Positions 48,714-59,441 are shown, counted from the first letter of the stretch. The stretch: DNA of 64,000 nucleotides from Tenebrio molitor (GCF_963966145.1 NC_091046.1:9734001-9798000); one strand, 5' to 3'. Notes: generated by a model not told the origin, from the letters alone. Numbers and translations: made by a program.

Positions 48714-51700
48714 ATGCCTATGTCAACATCATCTAATATTTCTCTTGACGAAAATGATAGTTTTTTTGAATTTAAATATCCTCAAGACTCAAGATTTCGT
48801 TTACGAACTACCCACTGGAAAATTAGTGATAAAGATTTAACCGACGCAGGTCCTTCGAACGTTAATATAAATCTTGACGAAAAATTCGGAAATGTCAAGA
48901 AATGTCACAATACAATTTATATTATAAATTAGTTTTTCAATGTGAAGAGTGCAACAGGAACTTTAAAAATGAAAAGGGTCTTAAAATTCATAGAACAAGA
49001 ATCCATGGACTAATGGGACAATCTTTTTTGTGCGAATCATTTTCCTCAAAAATTGATAAAACAAGAAGGAAAAATGAAACAATCCATCAAACTCTACTTA
49101 CTTCCATGGATTATGAGAAACAATCCGGATCACAAGATAGTCAACCTGATGGATCTCAACGATTACGTTGTACTCTATGTCCTGGAAAATCATTTAAGGA
49201 TAACAACAGATTGAAAATTCATGTAGATAAGTATCATGTCAATAATAATCTATCAACTTCTTCTACTTCTTCTTCAACCGATTCAATAACAAAATTGCTA
49301 ATTAATTTGAAACTTCAGTTACCAACTATTAGAAGAATTCCAAAAGCTTGTAGACATTTAGCTGCAGATAAATTAAGTTCCATTGTTAATAATTGTCTTT
49401 CGACCAAATCATTATCATCCTTTGAGAATCTTTTGCTTTTTTCGTATAGAGCTTTCAATGTAGCAGAGAAATCTGATAAGTCGTTGAATAAGCATATAAA
49501 AGAAAATCTTTCTAATTTTGAAGTACCTCAGATACGAACTGGTTCTAAGAAACGTACAAATTTATCATTAGCTAAGAAAGTAGAAGCAAAAGTAGCCGAT
49601 TTTGATATCAGAGGAGCTGTTAAATTATTGTCCTCGGATGACTCATTAGCTTCATTCAACGAAGATATTGCTGAAGAACTTAAAAAAAAACATCCTTCAC
49701 CATCTCGCGAACTTTTTTTCCCAGACCCTTCCAAACCAGGAGACATTAGTTTAATAGTCAATGAGCAAACGAGAAGCTATCAATTCATTTCCTGCCGGTT
49801 CTTCACCAGGTTTAGATGGCATGAGACCACAATACTTGAAAGATATCATATCTTTGTCAGCGGGTGAAGCAGGTCAGAAGGCACTAAGAGCTTTAACCAA
49901 ACTGTGCATTTTTTTATTATCTGGGCAACTTCCTTCAGAAATCTGCCATTTATTGTATGGTGCGTCTTTATGTGCCCTTAACAAGAAAGATGGAGGACTT
50001 AGACCGATCGCTATCGGAAACTGTTTGCGAAGATTGACCTCAAAGCTAGCCTGTTTTCAAAGTCGAAATATTGTAAATTCGTATTTATCTCCACACCAAC
50101 TTGGAGTTGCAACTAAACTAGGATGCGAAGCAGCAATTCATACCACACGAACCTTTGTTAATAACGATCAAAACCGTGGCAAAGTTCTTCTTAAATTAGA
50201 TTTCAAAAATGCCTTTAACTCAGTCGAACGGGATTGTATTCTGAAAGAAGTCCAATGTCATACCCCACTTCTGTACCCTTATCTTTATCAATGCTATAGA
50301 AATCCTTCAACTTTATTTTTCGGTAATCATTTAATTTCTTCTTCTGTTGGAGCTCAGCAAGGAGATCCCTGCGGTCCCATGATTTTTAGTTTGCCATTCA
50401 ACCAATTATTTTATCTTTGGATTCTCAAATGAATATATGGTATTTAGATGATGGAACCTTAGCTGATTATCCAGAAGTAGTTTTATCCGACTTTAAGAAA
50501 GTTATAAATTTATCTCAGGAAATTGGCCTTGAATTAAACTTTAACAAATGCGAGATCTTTTGCTGTTCTGGAGACACAGATTTAAAAGTCATAAAGGAAT
50601 TTCAAAATTTAGCACCAGGCATTAAAATCTGTGACCGAGAAAGTTTATCTCTTTTAGGCTCTCCAATCTTTGACCAAGGTTTCAAAAACACAGTCGAAAA
50701 AACTATAATTACAGTTGAAAATCTTTTAAACAAAGCTGAACTCCTTAACAGACACGTGGCTTATACTTTAATCAAAAACTGTCTTTTCATACCAAAATTT
50801 AATTTTTTATTAAGAACAACTCCATTTTGGAAATTTTCTAATTATGTTAATTCAATTGATTCTTCTTTAAAGTCTTGTTTAGAGAGAATACTTAATTTAC
50901 GTTTAACTGATTTACAATGGCGTCAGTCCACTTTACCGATTAGATTTGGTGGTCTGGGAATTCGTCGCATTTCCGATATTTGCCTCCCTGCTTTCCTATC
51001 TTCAATTAATGGGGTTAAAAAGCTTGTTTCTTTATTACTAAACTCAAAGGATAATGAGCTTAATATTCACCATTATGATGAAGCTTTAGCGGTTTGGGGT
51101 GTAGCAAATGAAAACGAAATACCAACAATTCCACAATTTCAGAAGAATTGGGATAATATTAATATCAAAGGAATAATTGCCAATGACTTAATCTTTAATT
51201 CACCTAGAGACTTGGCTCGTTTTAAAGCTTTGCAATGCAGAGAATCAGGATCTTGGTTGCATGCAATACCTTCTCCTAATATTGGTACTCTTTTAGATAA
51301 CACTTCCTTCCAAGTTTGTATTGGTTTAAGATTGGGTTGTAATCTTTGTACACCTCATATTTGCAAATGCAATGCGAAAGTTGACGAAATTGGCACCCAC
51401 GGTCTAAGTTGTTTCAAAAGCAGTGGTAGATTTTCAAGACACACTGAAATTAATTCCATTATCAACCGGTCTTTAACTTCAATTCATGTGAATTCAACTT
51501 TAGAACCAAACGGACTGTCTCGGGATGACGGGAAGCGCCCGGATGGGATGACTTTAGTACCGTGGATTAAAGGTCAACCTTTGGTTTGGGACGTCACTGT
51601 TGTAGATACACTTGCAGACAGTTACGTATTGAAATCATCTGAAGTCTCAGGTTCTGCCGCTGAAATGGCTTACAAACGCAAACATAGCAAATATAGTTCA

Positions 51701-51937
51701 ATCATTTCGTCAAACTACGTCTTTAAAGGTTTAGCATTTGAAACCTTAGGCCCTTGGTGCAAAGAAGCCATCGATTTCATTAATGTCATCGGAAACCTTA
51801 TCGCGGAATCAGGCGATTCAAAATCAAAGAAATTCCTTTTCGAGAGGATTTCCCTTGCCATTCAACGTGGAAACGCTGCAAGCATTCGGGGCAGTTTTCC
51901 AGATTCCGCAATATTATCGGAAATTTTTGTATTATAA
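48714..51937 (+). pseudogene. Family A non-LTR retrotransposon with zinc fingers, RT and RLE nuclease
   Basis: Read across frames, this is one long polyprotein. N-terminal C2H2 fingers come first (CEECNRNFKNEKGLKIH, then CTLC...IHVDKYH). Reverse transcriptase follows: SSPGLDGMRP, NKKDGGLRPIAIGN, motif A LLKLDFKNAFNSVE, motif B GAQQGDPCGPMIFSL, catalytic WYLDDGTLAD near 50438-50467. C-terminally there is CKCNAKVDEIGTHGLSC (51362-51412, C-x-C-x8-H-x3-C) and a PD-(D/E)xK-like core KRPDGMTLVPW...VWDVTVVD. Such single-ORF, RLE-bearing architecture belongs to the R2/NeSL/CRE grade of non-LTR elements. The active site is YLDD rather than the usual YADD. One-base frameshifts near 49766-49780 and 50391-50394, and probably one near 48900, make this copy non-functional as written. 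The product would copy its RNA into nicked target DNA. Confidence 0.88.
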
Positions 51938-52132
51938 AACAAAAATGTTATGTAATTATGTTATTAATATAATGTTCTACTATTTTTTTTTATCAAATCA
52001 TATTCAACATTCAATTATAAAAGAAAATTTAGAAAAACAATTTGATTTAAGAATTAAATCTATTTTAAAATCAAAATTAAACGGTAATAATTTAATTAAA
52101 GCAGTTAATACATATGCTGTTCCATTGTTGAC

Positions 52133-52503
52133 CTATTTTTGACACTAAAATGCATGCGAAAAAGGGCCTTTAAAACACTAAAGTTTTAAGGGTTGCTTAG
52201 GTAACAACAAATTTACCTACATTTTGAACAATGATAAATAGACATTGATGCACGATTTATGATAGCAACGAAACAACAACAATTGGCCATTTCTATATCA
52301 ATGATTAATGACAATTTGCCTTTTTTAGTTATAATTTTCAGATTTTAGTGCAGGTATAATAAAAAATAGCGTATGATACACGTTTATAAGGGTCTTTAAA
52401 GCACTTGCGACGTTAAAAGCACTCCGCTACGCGTCGTGCTCTTAAACACGTCGCGCGTGCTTTAAAGGCTTCCTTATAAACTTGTATCATAATATACTAT
52501 TCT
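52133..52503 (-). mobile_element. Hairpin element F, inserted in family B
   Basis: A 137-bp near-palindrome (52365-52501) is centred on CGCTACGCG. The reverse strand starts AATAGTATATTATGATACAA, the end shared with the hairpins at 58.6, 59.0 and 61.0 kb. It joins a core of about 230 bp bounded by CTATTTTTGACACTAAAATG (52133) and its inverted counterpart GATTTTAGTGC...AAAAAATAG (52341-52369). Arms pair over most of their length (CGTTTATAAGG, TCTTTAAAGCAC). No coding capacity. Confidence 0.7.
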
Positions 52504-53186
52504 CAATAGAGCTCGTGATAACACTTTTTTTTAACGCTTTGGTTTCAGCGGATAAAGGTTACACACCTTTAAATTTAAGTGATAATATAATTTCAGATAT
52601 TGTTGAGCCAAATATACCTGACACTATAGCAAATATAAAACAAAAGTCTTTACATGGGAGATATTTTAAAGAACTAGAACAACCAGAAATTAATATTCAA
52701 GCTTCTCATGCATGGCTTAAAAAATCAAATATTCATCCTGAGACTGAGGGTTTTATATATACAAGATCGTGTTATAAATACAAGAAATTATAAAAAACAC
52801 TTATGCGGTTTACAATCGATCATTGATAAATGTAGGATTTGCGGAACTGAAGGGGAAACCATTGAACACAACATTTCTTCTTGCACCGTTTTGGCTCAAA
52901 GCGAATATAAAAAACGTCATGATATATTCGCAAAAATTATACACATGAATTTAGCAGTTAAATTCAATTTATTAAAGGATACACAACCACATTATATTTA
53001 TAAACCCGAAAGTTGTTTGGAAAATGACAATTACAAATTATATTTTGATCGTACTGTTTTAACTGACATTCACATTCAGCATAACAGACCAGACATTATT
53101 ATTTTAAATAAACAACAAAAGCAAGCATATCTTTATAGCTGTTCCAAATTCACACAATATAACACAGACATATAATACAAAAATTA

Positions 53187-53419
53187 CACTCCTGGACAAA
53201 AAAACCCGGACACTTAAAAAAAAATTGATTTTTTTAAATTTACCTTAGGGATACAAGGGAGATACACATTTCTTCCAATTCTCTAATCAGTTTTACACAT
53301 GTCGATTGTTATAAATAACAGTTTTTGTTATCATTTATTATTATTGTTCACTTTCTTAAATCTAAAATTAATTAATAAATGAAAAAACTCTAGTGTCCGG
53401 GTTTTTCTGTCCAGGAGTG
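53187..53419. mobile_element. MITE inserted in family B, empty site known
   Basis: The element is 233 bp with TA at 53185-53186 and 53420-53421. The 28-bp inverted ends differ at one base and start CACTCCTGGACA. The uninterrupted family B sequence AAAATTAATAAATATTTAGA is present at 53931-53951 and, in reverse, near 19025-19046. Boundaries and duplication are therefore proven by comparison. Confidence 0.96.
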
Positions 53420-53840
53420 TAATAAATATTTAGAACTCTCCGTTGCTATGAGAAATATTTGGTGTTTAGAAAAAAATTCGATTTTACCATTTATAATTTC
53501 AGCAACAGGAATAGTACCGCAATCTCTTTTTAAAAATTTAAAAATTTTGGACTTAGAGAACACATTGGTGGTTGAAATTCAAAAAGGTATATTATTATAC
53601 TCATGTCATATCGTGAGGAAATTCCTTAACATTGACACAGAACATAAAACACAAAAAAGTCAAAATATGGAGGCGAGACGCCGGTAATTATGTTGATAAA
53701 CACTGCACTATTACTTGATAGTATTATCCGTAATAGTGTATGTACTCCGGCAAAATTGCCGTGCCGCCGGGTGGAGGTGGGATAATTAATAAACAATAAA
53801 AAAATTGTTAAATAAAAAAAATTTAATAATTTTTTAATTT

Positions 53841-54124
53841 AACAACAAAAGCAAGCATATCTTTTAGATACCTATAGCTGTTCCAAATTCACATAATATA
53901 ACACAGACATATAACACAAAAATTAATAAATATTTAGAACTCTCCGTTGCTATGAGAAATCTTTGGTGTTTAGAAAATTTTCGATTTTACCACTTGTAAT
54001 TTCAGCGACGGGAATAGTACCGCAATCTCTTTTTAAAAATTTAAAAGTTCTGGATTTAGGTAACACATTGGTAGTTGAAATTCAAAAAGATATATTATTA
54101 TACTCATATCGTCATATCGTGAGG
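53841..54124 (+). pseudogene. Family B fragment, second partial copy
   Basis: The region from AACAAAAGCAAGCATATCTT through SATGIVPQSLFKNLKVLDLG to SYRHIVRK repeats the segment that ends the preceding copy. It lacks the MITE and has its own small indels. It ends where the 54 kb foldback begins. It could be a local duplication or an independent insertion. Confidence 0.82.
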
Positions 54125-54949
54125 AAGAACAAGAGCACGAAGCTAATGTGGCAGTTCCAATTCAATAATTGTACTTTTCACTTTTGTGATAATTAGTGTA
54201 AAAATGAGGAATAAAATGTTACTTGAATAATACACTGCGCCGCAAAATTAACGCATAATTTAGAAAATTAATCGTATTCTTTTTTAGAAAATTTTCACTG
54301 CCCTTTGGAAACCAAAAATGTTCATTCTTATTATCTTAAAGTTTAAATCCGATACTCATTAGAAAACCACTTTTCACAATGAATCATTTAAAATTTAAAT
54401 GTACAGGCTTTTTTAAAGTTTTTACACAGTACGAGTATGCGCTTATTTTGCTGCGCAGTGTATGTGTGAGCGTATTTTATGACTCTATAAGATACGTTGC
54501 TATTGACGACGTGTCTTATAGAGAAAAGCGTATTTTATGGGAAACATAAGTATAAGATATTAGTGTTAGAAAAATATAATTTTTTTGATGTATCTACCTA
54601 ATAACCTACGTTAAAAAGTAACAATAAAAGTAATAATAAACTTTGTGTTCATATTACTCAAAATTCACAAAAATATTTAAAGAAAAAAATATAATTTTAT
54701 TTTTCTAACACTAATATCTTATACTGTTTCCATGGTGCATTTGAACTCACACCTTATGTTTCCCATAAAATACGCTTGTCTCTATAAGACACGTCGTCAA
54801 TAGCAACGTATCTTATAGAGTCATAAAATACGCTCACACACATCATTCAAGTAACATTTTATTCATCATTTTTACAGTAATTATCACAAAAGTGAAAAGT
54901 ACAATTATTGAATTGGAATTGCCATATTAGCTTCGTGCTCTTGTTCCTA
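54125..54949. repeat. Large foldback (inverted repeat) with protein-coding arms
   Basis: The left arm (54125 to about 54575) and right arm (about 54690-54949) are inverted copies, from AACAAGAGCACGAAGCTAAT through TGACTCTATAAGATACGTTG to GATATTAGTGTTAGAAAAAT. The left arm carries a 228-bp MITE absent from the right arm. The right arm has about 30 bp lost from the left. Outer arm sequence encodes part of the recombinase-like relic described at 54835-55350. Confidence 0.88.
54233..54460. mobile_element. MITE in one arm of the 54 kb foldback
   Basis: The element is 228 bp with TA at 54231-54232 and 54461-54462. Inverted ends are CACTGCGCCGCAAAATTA and CACTGCGCAGCAAAATAA. The opposite arm has the uninterrupted site (TCACACACATCATTCAAGTA on the plus strand), which fixes its limits. 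Confidence 0.93.
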
Positions 54950-55350
54950 ACATCTTCTTCTGCTGTTTCATCCAATGCAAGTGCCCGGCCATCGAAAATG
55001 GCAATCTTTACATTTTCTTCAAATGATTCTTGCCGTAGTGTGAATTAACTTTTAATGAAGTTCTACACGCTTACCCCATATCAAGAAAAGCCAAAATGAC
55101 ATCTTCGGTTACCTCCGTGATGCTTTTTTTTATTGTTCCGGCCTTGAAAGGAAACATACACCTTTTCGTATGCACTTTTAGACTTCATTGGTAACAAATT
55201 GCCCCTTTTCTCTTATTTCTTCTGGAACGTTTTGGCACATTTCAACGATGAAAATTGTTTTTTTCCAAATTTGTTGATATCATTACCATAGTACCCACGG
55301 CAATCTCCGCATTTTGTGTATTGTGACGCGCCTCGAATAATTTCTGAATT
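54835..55350 (-). pseudogene. Probable Crypton-like tyrosine recombinase relic
   Basis: On the minus strand, broken frames read YTKCGDCRGYYG, then MKSKSAYEKVYVSFQG, then SITEVTEDVILAFLDMG, and finally DETAEEDVRNKSTKLI with FQFNNCTFHFCDN. The SAYE..Y..F and TE..ILAFLD pieces resemble the SAM-like N-terminal domain, and the FNNCTFHF piece the C-terminus, of the recombinase-like proteins common in insect genomes. The match is from memory of family patterns. The catalytic R...HxxR...Y region is missing. Multiple frame changes make it non-functional. The C-terminal piece is repeated in the left arm of the foldback. Confidence 0.4.
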
Positions 55351-55378
55351 TATTAAAATTTCTGATAAGATGTTAGTG

Positions 55379-55522
55379 TTAGAAAAAATCTTGAAGACAA
55401 CGCGTGTTTTATAGTTTAAAAATCTCGATCTATTAAATCCTCGCTCCCTGCGGTCGCTCTGATTTAAACTACGATCTCGATTTTTAAATCGTCTATAAAA
55501 CCCTTGTTGTCTTAATAGCTAT
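55379..55522. repeat. Hairpin unit H
   Basis: A 144-bp near-palindrome centred on CTCCCTGCGGTCGCTC. Arms pair through AAGACAAC, GTTTTATAG, TTTAAAAATC and TAAATC. Its left end TTAGAAAAAATCTTG and right end AATAGCTAT are shared with the hairpin at 57227-57373, although the arms differ. A MITE (55524-56219) starts right after it. Confidence 0.7.
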
Positions 55523-55523
55523 A

Positions 55524-56219
55524 AGGTACATGTTCCAAATAAGGCCCGCTCGAAAATAAGGCCCACTAATGATATTGACTTAGTTATAGAAATCTCCAAA
55601 TATACGACAACATAAGGGCTTCGTTTAGCATGAGTGCATAAAATTCGTACAAATGACCGTACCAGATATGTTCAAATTTCGCGGTAAAATAACATTGCAA
55701 AGTTCACCCACCAGTGTTGTTAAAAAGCGGGAAAAGTAAATGTAAGATTTTAAGGTATTTACCACAAATTTCTGTTTGAAAATAGCATTGCAGTATTCCT
55801 TGGAAAGTTCTTTTTCATTGCATGCATTTATTTCAAATCTGCTTTTAGCTTCTTTTCGTATCATATCTTATACCCTTTAATGTGAGCTGGTTTTAATAAG
55901 GCCCGGCAAAGGAGTGGGCCTTATTAACACCGTAGTGGGCTTTATTCTTGAATTATTATTTTGACAGAAAATCAAATAAGGGAAGTTGGTATCGTCCCTG
56001 ATGTGACACCTGTGAAATGATAAGTATGCGTATGTGCAAGAATTGTTCCGTTTGCTACCACGAAGCTTGTATAGGCCTAATAAAAGATAATGATTTGGAT
56101 TATTTGTGTGGTTCAGGCAAGTGAAAGTTGCTTTTATTTAAGTATTCTAGAGGAAAATGATGTTTTATTAAATTTTATCGAAAATTTAATGGGTGGGCCT
56201 TATTAAGCACATCGTACCT
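55524..56219. mobile_element. MITE with AGGTACATGT...AATAAGGCCC ends
   Basis: The element is 696 bp and TA-flanked. Inverted ends are AGGTACATGTTCCAAATAAG and AGGTACGATGTGCTTAATAA (right end read inward), each followed by GGCCC. AAGGCCC blocks recur inside near 55895-55935. A 79-codon minus-strand open frame within it is not recognised. Confidence 0.75.
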
Positions 56220-56223
56220 TAGT

Positions 56224-57020
56224 TTAAAAAAAAACAATACGAAATCCGTTAACAGTCTAGTGAAATCAAAATTGATGGAACTAATAATTATTGTGTTATT
56301 ATTGATAATAAGTACAATATGATCAATCAAAAAACAGATAAGGGGTGGCTATGAAAAACAAAATTTTTGAACGGAAGGTGAAGCTTTAATCATACTAACA
56401 TCCGTGTTGAAGAGATTTTGCCAAAACTCCGACGTTGTGTACGATAAACTCAGTTCCCACTTTTTTCGTTTCCATTTCCAAAATAGGATTCTGTCATGAA
56501 CAATATGTGTTCTCGAGTTAAAACCATATGTCAAAATTGATTAAATTACGCCACACGTTTTCAGAACTGTTGCTTTCCGTAGTCGCGCTTTATCTCTTTT
56601 TTTATTGATCATATTGTAGGTATAATAAATCTTTCAGTGTTTGTGTAGCAAGTTATAATTAATTTAATAAGAGCAACAGGAAACCAAGATTTCAAAATCA
56701 TAATGAGATTAATTAATTAAAAGAGCGATCAAATTAATTTGTAATCGAGTTATCCATGAATCCGAAATCGTATGTCGTTACTTGAACTCCACGCTCCAAT
56801 AAACACAGCTTGAAACATAGGTTAGATCTTGACATATCAATCGCAAAAGACATACGGATTCAAATCCATGGATGACTCGATTACAAATTAATTTAATCGC
56901 TCGATATTTTCTTTTCTTTATAATTGCACTTATCTTGTAATACAAAAATATCATTTTCCTAATTTTGACATATAAAGTGACACTTTTCAAAATTAATTGA
57001 CGTTGGGAAACGTTACACTT
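56224..57020. other. Intergenic DNA with one MITE
   Basis: Apart from the MITE at 56723-56902 nothing can be supported. Confidence 0.5.
56723..56902. mobile_element. MITE family M3, copy 2
   Basis: A 180-bp palindromic element, with its interior in opposite orientation to 22842-23004. The ends are GAGCGATCAAATTAATTTGT and ACAAATTAATTTAATCGCTC. Confidence 0.85.
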
Positions 57021-57066
57021 TTCGTAACTGGTTACGAAAAGTAAAATCTTTCCTAACTGGTTAGGA
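57021..57066. repeat. Twin mini-palindromes
   Basis: Two perfect hairpins follow each other: CTTTTCGTAACTGGTTACGA (plus AAAG), then TTTCCTAACTGGTTAGGAAA. The shared centre TAACTGGTTA also occurs in the right arm of the hairpin at 57227-57373. Confidence 0.85.
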
Positions 57067-57226
57067 AAAATTTATTGTATCATCAATTTGACACTGTCAT
57101 ATTTTTTGTTTTTAAGCAAAATAACCGTGCCTACTTACCTACTTGATATTTTAACACAATAATAATTTATTATTAATGAAATTCATTACTTCGTTTAACG
57201 TTTGAAGAAACTTTTTTTTGTCAAAA

Positions 57227-57504
57227 TTAGAAAAAATCTTGTATGTAACACGTTAGGAAATGCAATTTTGTGTAACTCGTGTGATTTTGCGGGATCTCGC
57301 TGCGCTCGTCCCGCAAATATTCCACTCGTTACACAAAATAACGCATTTCCTAACTGGTTACATAAATAGCTATTTTTTGCATATCGTAGTGAAAGTGTAG
57401 CACTTTTTTACACGATTGTCAAAGCATACCTATTTTTTTTTGTAATTTTTCATAAATCCTTTTAAACCAAATTTCTCAACTTTTTTCGATATGCAAAAAA
57501 ATAG
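57227..57504 (+). mobile_element. Hairpin element I
   Basis: A 147-bp hairpin (57227-57373) has arms pairing through TATGTAAC, GTTAGGAAATGC, TTTTGTGTAAC and TTGCGGGA, centred on CTCGCTGCGCTCG. It is followed by a short core bounded by CTATTTTTTGCATATCG (57370) and its exact complement CGATATGCAAAAAAATAG (57487-57504). Its ends match hairpin H. Directly after it comes another hairpin (57500-57597). Confidence 0.7.
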
Positions 57505-57597
57505 TGTGTACAACACGTTATGAAAGTCTCTTTTTTTCACTTATCTGCAAATTCGTGAAAAAAAGTATGACTTTCAGAACTAGTACAAATAACTATT
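57500..57597. repeat. Hairpin unit following element I
   Basis: A 98-bp hairpin from AATAGTGTGTACAACACG to AGTACAAATAACTATT. Arms pair through GAAAGTC/GACTTTC and TTTTTTTCAC/GTGAAAAAAA. The outer AATAG/CTATT ends are shared with the other hairpin units. Confidence 0.65.
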
Positions 57598-57604
57598 TCA
57601 ATAT

Positions 57605-58555
57605 TCTGATGTAGGCTGTTGACGTGTACATTTTCAGTTTCACTAAAAATTATTCTAATTCTAGTATGCGGACAGGTTTTAAGTGTAGGTTAAAGCTTTT
57701 CACAATGGTGTCTTGAATGTTTCGTATGGCTAAGAAAAGAAGGGGAACTTTGTTCGGGATTCCCACGTAGTGTTTGTTTGACCAGCACCCTATTGACCAC
57801 AAAGATGATTAAATAGGTTTCGCTTGAATTTTCTTTGTCAACCTTCTAAATATTTGAATGTCCATTGTCGACTTTTTAATCAAGAAACATTTATTAGAAA
57901 AATTCTTTACGTAGTGTCATTTGATTAAATAATTAATCTTCGTCTAGCTGTGTTTGATGCTGATTTATCCACTCTTCTCCAATTTTGCCATGGTTACATT
58001 CTTCATCGGTGGATAACCTTTGGTTCGTATCGCCACTTCTTCCTTTCAGCACAGGAAACGAACCCTTTGCACTCAGGATTAAAATCATAATATGTAAATT
58101 ACATTTTTTGTCTTAGTTTCTGGAAGAAAATACCTTCTACTAATATTTTAGCACAACTTTCCTTTTGTCATCGAATTCACGCTCAAAGGTAGTATTTTTA
58201 CCCCACCGATCAAATCTACTTACGAGTAAAAACTGAACGAAGTGTTCACCAAATCAATCTGTTTCATTCTCTAATCGTCTCAAATGTTTCTGTCACCTGA
58301 AGTTGCCTTTTCACTCTTATTTGTTTCCTTCGCTAAACCCAAGAACCATACCTACAGATATAATCATCAATGTTGTAGCACTCCATTTTCCGAGGTTTTG
58401 AATTTTTAACAGTTTCACTTTTCGAGATCCTTTTGCGCTACATTATTTGGCTATTGGAAACACCTAAATTTTACGATCAATAGACGTAGGTACTTGTTAT
58501 GGAAACTTGGCATCTGAAGGATTAGGTACATAAAATGTAAGGAAAAAAGAGTTAT
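57605..58555. other. Intergenic DNA
   Basis: No gene or repeat can be supported. Confidence 0.5.
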
Positions 58556-58561
58556 AATTTA

Positions 58562-58999
58562 ATTAGTATATTAAAGAACGAGTTTTATAAGGGTTGATTT
58601 GGCGCACGAGTCCCAAGTGTAGAAAACGACCCGTAGGGAGTTTTGTATGGGACGAGTGCGCCAATGCCCTTATAAAACGAGTTTTTTACGTTATTTTTTA
58701 GAATTTGCACCCTTGTTTTAATCTTTAAATTAAAAAATTTAAATTTTCAAATGCTAGGGAATTTTGTCTTAATTGGTAATTCAAGGTAACGGATGCAACT
58801 ACATCTGCAACAGATGTTAAAAAGTAGAGTTTGAACATTAATATTGGAAGTTTTTTGGTGTAAATGACAATAATACACTGAAATACTGATAAAAATTTTC
58901 TTAGAGATCTATTAAACTACGAGTGCTTTAAGAGATAGCCATAAACGACTCCAAATTGAATACAATAATAGGCCTATTAGAGACGCAGATTCTAAAATA
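58562..58999 (+). mobile_element. Hairpin element J
   Basis: The hairpin (58562-58695, 134 bp) has left end TTAGTATATTAAAGAACGAG and arms pairing through CGAGTTTTATAAGGG, TGGCGCACGAGTCCCA and GACCCGTAGGG. The core that follows starts TTATTTTTTAGAATTTGCAC and ends with the imperfect complement GCAGATTCTAAAATAG at 58984-58999. That end is directly fused to the next element, K. Confidence 0.72.
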
Positions 59000-59441
59000 G
59001 TATATTAAAAGACAAGTTTCATAAGACCAATCTTGAAGCACGAATTCAAGATTAAAAAACGAGTGGCGTAGCCACGAGTTATTTTAAAGAATGAGTGCTT
59101 CAAGGTCTTATGAAACGAGTTTTTTATACTATTTTTTGTAATTTGCCCTTTTTAAGCCGTTTTTAAACAAAAATGTTTACTTTCCTCGATTTAGGGATTT
59201 TCGTGGCGGTTGGTAATGTCTTAATTTTAAAAGTGAAAATTTGATCAAGATAAATCCTGATAAATAATTCTTTGCACATTTTGTAATTTAAACTGACACG
59301 CATGACGAATCAAGTTTTGCCAACCTAAAAATTTTCGTAAAATGTTCCGTGAAATAATGGCTATAAGGACATCCCAGATGATGACGTCGCGTTCGTTAAT
59401 ATGTCTATTAGAGAATCAAAATGGAGGCAAATTACAAAAAT
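58996..59441 (+). mobile_element. Hairpin element K
   Basis: The hairpin (58996-59133, 138 bp) is centred on GAGTGGCGTAGCCACGAG. Its left end is AATAGTATATTAAAAGACAA and its outer stem AAGTTTCATAAGACC pairs with GGTCTTATGAAACG. The core runs from CTATTTTTTGTAATTTGCCC (59129) to GGCAAATTACAAAAATA (59425-59441). Near its end CTATTAGAGA is shared with the corresponding place in element J, so J and K are relatives side by side even though their hairpin arms differ. Confidence 0.75.

Larger units (their letters stand above)
51997..53783 (+). pseudogene. Family B non-LTR retrotransposon, broken copy
   Basis: Same family as the minus-strand fragment at 18670-19622. The first part (51997-52132) reads KSKLNGNNLIKAVNTYAVPL, a motif that follows the RT in RLE elements. 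A hairpin element (52133-52503) interrupts it. The coding part then resumes with ADKGYTPLNLSD, has a frameshift near 52755, and continues through CRICGTEGETIEHNISSC and HNRPDIIILN. A 7-bp deletion near 53133 removes the LLD residues of the nuclease core seen in the minus copy. A MITE (53187-53419) splits the next segment. The GC-rich 3' tail ends in CCGCCGGGTGGAGG. At least four independent lesions are present. Confidence 0.85.
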
